Origin: Roseovarius sp. 217
Lineage (GTDB): Bacteria; Pseudomonadota; Alphaproteobacteria; Rhodobacterales; Rhodobacteraceae
Direction of reading: 5' to 3'
DNA length: 64,000 nucleotides
NCBI RefSeq assembly: GCF_000152845.1
Contig: NZ_CH902584.1
Span: 3,203,562 to 3,267,561 of the forward strand
The notes under the pieces were generated by a model. It saw nothing but the letters and a program-made list of their open reading frames with translations, made no database searches and had not been told where the DNA came from. This document shows, piece after piece, positions 61,780-64,000 of this stretch (within the stretch, counting starts at the first letter, position 1; each line of letters starts with the position of its first letter). The position numbers were made by a program, and so were the translations under genes.

Positions 61780-63402
61780 TTAAAGTGGCGCTCGGGCATC
61801 CTCGAGGATCAGATCTGCCGCCCGCCACGCCAACATCATCGTGGGAGCGTTCGTATTGCCGGAGGTGACATTGGGAAACACCGAGGCGTCGACCACCCGC
61901 AACCCTGTCACGCCATGCACCCTGAGACGCGGATCGACCACAGAGTGACTGGCATCCCAACCCATCCGGCAGGTGCCCACCGGATGAAAGACCGTACCGC
62001 TGCGCTTGCGGAAATCCGCAAGGAGGGCGGCGTCGTCCATGGTCCGCAGGTCCTCGTACATCGCGCTCTCGACCAGACCGACGAGCGCCTTTGTGGACAT
62101 CAGCCGCTGACAGAGCCTGCCCCCGGCTATCACCTGCGCGCAGTCCTCTTGGGTCGCCAGCGAATTGGGCCGGATCAGGGGCGGGGCCTCTGGATCGGGA
62201 CCGCTGATGTCGATCCGCCCCCGGCTGGTCGGGCGCGCGGGTTGAAAGCAGATAATAAAGCCTGGAAAGGGATCAGGCCGCACCACAGACCGGGTGCCCG
62301 CGGGTGTGGTCGTATACGTAACTGGGTTGAAATAGAGTTGCTGATCGGGCCGGTTCTGGCCGGGCGTTGAGCGAAAGAAGCCACCGCATTGGTTGACCGA
62401 CAGGGCCAGAGGCCCGCGCCGCGTCAACGCAAACCGCAACGCCGCCCGCACCTTGCCCATGAACGGGGCCAGATCGTTGTTGAGCGTGCGCTCTGTCGCG
62501 CGGAAATAGTAGTTGATCCCCAGATGATCCTGCAAATTGCCCCCGACATCGGCGCAATCGCGCAGCGGTGTGATGCCATGCTGCTGCAGCAGGTCTGCAG
62601 GGCCGATCCCAGAGAGTTGCAAAAGGCGCGGCGAGGTGACAGCCCCGGCACTCAGGATGATTTCACGTCCGGCCCGCACCACATGCGCGTGGGTGCCGCG
62701 CCGATAGTGCACCGCCACCGCCTGCGTCCCGTCAAACGCGATCCGCTCCACCAAGGCGCCGGTCACCAGCGTCACATTGCTGCGTTTCAGCGCCGGCTTC
62801 AGGCAGGCGCGCGCCGAGGAATTGCGCAAACCGCCTGCCGTGTTGATCTGGTAGACCGCGCCCCCTTCGCCCGCAGGGTCGTTGATGTTCTCGGTGCGGG
62901 GCAGGCCCAGCTCGTCGAGCGCTGCGAAATAGTGCCGGTTCACCGGATGGATCTGATCCGACACATCCTGCACCGTAATCGGCCCGTTGCCGCGCCGGGC
63001 TCCATCAGGAGCCACGAGGGTCTCCAGTGCCTCATAGGTTTGGCGGACTTGTTCCCAGCCCCAGCCGGTAGCGCCGGCAGCCTCCCAGTCATCAAAATCA
63101 TGCGGCAGGCCTCGGGCGTAGACCAGCGCGTTGATTGCGCCCGATCCGCCCACGGTCTTGCCGCGTGGCCAATAGCCTCGGCGACCGTTCAGTGTCTCTT
63201 CTGGCTCAGACTCGTATTTCCAGTTCACGCGCTCGTTAAAGAAGGTTTTGCCATAGCCAAGGGGCAGGGCGATCCAAGGGCTGCGTCCCCGACCACCAGC
63301 TTCGAGGATCAGGACGGAATACTGCCCGCTCGCGCTCAGCCGGTCCGCCAGCACAGAGCCAGCCGAGCCTGCGCCGACGATAACATAATCATAACCCGTC
63401 AC
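61780..63402 (-). CDS. GMC-family FAD oxidoreductase (choline dehydrogenase-like)
   Basis: 540 residues. FAD-binding YDYVIVGAGSAGSVLADRLS at the start, PRGKTVGGSGAINALVYARG (GMC signature 1), ILSAGAVTSPRLLQLSGIGP (signature 2), and the catalytic His in VFHPVGTCRMG and Asn in NTNAPTMM. It oxidises an alcohol to an aldehyde. Choline dehydrogenase and aryl/polyethylene glycol oxidases are all possible. No betaine aldehyde dehydrogenase is adjacent; the BCCT transporter is 13 kb away, so a link to choline is only suggestive. Confidence 0.93.
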   Translation of the reverse strand: MTGYDYVIVGAGSAGSVLADRLSASGQYSVLILEAGGRGRSPWIALPLGYGKTFFNERVNWKYESEPEETLNGRRGYWPRGKTVGGSGAINALVYARGLPHDFDDWEAAGATGWGWEQVRQTYEALETLVAPDGARRGNGPITVQDVSDQIHPVNRHYFAALDELGLPRTENINDPAGEGGAVYQINTAGGLRNSSARACLKPALKRSNVTLVTGALVERIAFDGTQAVAVHYRRGTHAHVVRAGREIILSAGAVTSPRLLQLSGIGPADLLQQHGITPLRDCADVGGNLQDHLGINYYFRATERTLNNDLAPFMGKVRAALRFALTRRGPLALSVNQCGGFFRSTPGQNRPDQQLYFNPVTYTTTPAGTRSVVRPDPFPGFIICFQPARPTSRGRIDISGPDPEAPPLIRPNSLATQEDCAQVIAGGRLCQRLMSTKALVGLVESAMYEDLRTMDDAALLADFRKRSGTVFHPVGTCRMGWDASHSVVDPRLRVHGVTGLRVVDASVFPNVTSGNTNAPTMMLAWRAADLILEDARAPL

Positions 63403-63568
63403 AGCCTGTCCTGCCTTTGCCTTATGCTTGAGGGGCAGGGTTACAAAAGCGATCTACCCCCGAAATGCCAAAAAGCGGCAGCCCTGACAAATTTCCGACA
63501 GAACCTTGCGGCAATCAGCGTCAAAGCGACACCCCAATTTTTTCCCGCCTGCCTACGCAAACTCCCCC

Positions 63569-63598
63569 TTGCAAACCCCGCCCCCCTGCGGCTAGAAC
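63569..63598 (+). promoter_or_regulatory. Putative tRNA-Ser promoter
   Basis: TTGCAA at 63569-63574 and TAGAAC at 63593-63598 with an 18-base spacer, 9 bases before the mature tRNA, so the 5' leader would be very short. Confidence 0.5.
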
Positions 63599-63607
63599 CC
63601 GCCCGAT

Positions 63608-63697
63608 GGAGCGGTGGCCGAGTGGTCGAAGGCGCACGCCTGGAAAGTGTGTAGGCGGGGAACCGTCTCGAGGGTTCGAATCCCTCCCGCTCCGCCA
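63608..63697 (+). tRNA. tRNA-Ser (GGA)
   Basis: 90 nt with encoded CCA. Acceptor GGAGCGG/CCGCTCC; D arm TGGCCGAGTGGTCGAAGGC; anticodon loop CTGGAAA (GGA); a long variable arm GGCGGGGAACCGTC; T arm GAGGGTTCGAATCCCTC. The variable arm and discriminator G fit serine. Reads UCC and UCU codons. Confidence 0.97.
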
Positions 63698-64000
63698 CTT
63701 GGCCCTTAAAAACTGTTCTCCCGATAGGGCTAAGGCCGGATTTTTTCGTGATATTCAAAGGTTATGGGGGTGGGGCTGAGCACTGGCCTTTACGTTAGGA
63801 GGCTTGGAAGCGGTCTCTCGCGGCCAACATTCTCCGGACCTCATGACTGCGCGGGTTTGGTGAATTTCTTGTAAGATTCTGTACTTGAACAATAATTTAC
63901 CGTGATCAACGTTGCTTTCGATGTCAGGCCCATCCGCCTCAAATGGAACCGGAATCGAACAACGGCGGAGCAAAAAAGGCTGCGCGTGGAGGCTAGTCTT
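63698..64000. other. Gene-poor, lower-GC region downstream of tRNA-Ser
   Basis: 303 bases with no gene I can support. A T-rich piece (GGATTTTTTCG at about 63738) may end tRNA transcription. A minus-strand frame 63755-63973 (72 codons) has no recognisable family. From about 63850 the base composition falls well below the rest of the window (TTTCTTGTAAGATTCTG; CAATAATTTACC), a common sign of an island edge next to a tRNA gene. No integrase or direct repeat of the tRNA end is visible before the window stops. Confidence 0.45.

Noticed and set aside
63755..63973. 72-codon minus-strand frame at the right end
   Set aside because: No ribosome-binding site, no recognisable family, low-GC region; kept only as a note in the flank entry.
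1..64000. CRISPR arrays, insertion sequences, prophage genes, rRNA
   Set aside because: No regularly spaced repeats, transposase or integrase motifs (XerD aside) or rRNA sequences were seen anywhere in the window.

Overview
The window is about 64 kb of GC-rich, densely coded chromosome from an alphaproteobacterium, most likely the Roseobacter/Rhodobacterales group. Several independent features point there: a circularly permuted tmRNA followed closely by an alpha-type SspB; a DUF1476 (F1-ATPase zeta inhibitor) gene; a trgA-trgB-cysK cluster as known from Rhodobacter; an alphaproteobacterial LexA box (GTTC-N7-GTTC); a VPLPA-type C-terminal sorting signal; and separate corrinoid and homocysteine-methyltransferase genes in place of a one-piece MetH. 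No phage, transposase, CRISPR array or rRNA operon was seen. Almost everything reads as core or conserved accessory genome. The only hint of an island edge is the lower-GC, geneless 300 bp after tRNA-Ser at the right end.

Layout. 1-2.0 kb: 3' part of a DUF2339 membrane protein. 2.0-5.9 kb (minus): polar amino-acid ABC transporter operon (ATPase, binding protein, two permeases) ending in a MobA/MocA-like nucleotidyltransferase. 6.0-7.7 kb (minus): two TerB-like proteins and a PhnD-like protein without a signal peptide. 7.9-13.2 kb: DUF4274-like protein, CNNM/CorC transporter, altered metallophosphoesterase, XerD, and an envelope protein with a 49-residue membrane protein. 13.3-19.8 kb: aroK-aroB, tyrS, then anmK with an Asp/Glu-racemase-family gene and a Cys/Met PLP enzyme, TfoX C-domain protein, and a CAT-anticodon tRNA. 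20-24 kb: purM-purN, RNase D, lipoprotein, SufE. 24-29.8 kb: a methyl-transfer neighbourhood (DUF1638, corrinoid protein, homocysteine methyltransferase) interleaved with a VPLPA-CTERM esterase and an SOS-box radical SAM gene. 29.9-32 kb: ATPase zeta inhibitor, purC-purS-purQ. 32.1-35.2 kb: DctB/DctD-like two-component pair. 35.2-38.7 kb: RNase E with a long leader, then a TusA-like protein. 38.8-42.2 kb: CcdA, then a membrane alpha/beta hydrolase translationally coupled to a cytochrome P450. 42.2-46.6 kb: permuted tmRNA, ChrA, SspB, FumC and small proteins. 46.8-52.6 kb: BCCT transporter, class V PLP enzyme, photolyase, CFA-type methyltransferase. 52.6-58.4 kb: trgA, trgB, cysK, DUF3772-MscS channel, AlaX. 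58.4-63.4 kb (minus): Asp/Glu racemase, HisD paralogue, AI-2E/PerM protein, GMC oxidoreductase. 63.6 kb: tRNA-Ser(GGA).

How the genes work together. Themes are de novo purine synthesis (purMN, purCSQ), sulfur and methyl metabolism (SufE, TusA, CysK, PLP lyase, corrinoid protein, homocysteine methyltransferase), protein quality control (tmRNA plus SspB), redox and metal stress (TrgAB, ChrA, CcdA) and DNA repair (photolyase, SOS-linked radical SAM, XerD). Many genes overlap by ATGA or GTGA, so translational coupling is common. All functions are read from motifs and family resemblance by eye. No database search was run. Start sites were chosen by hand from Shine-Dalgarno position and where family homology begins.
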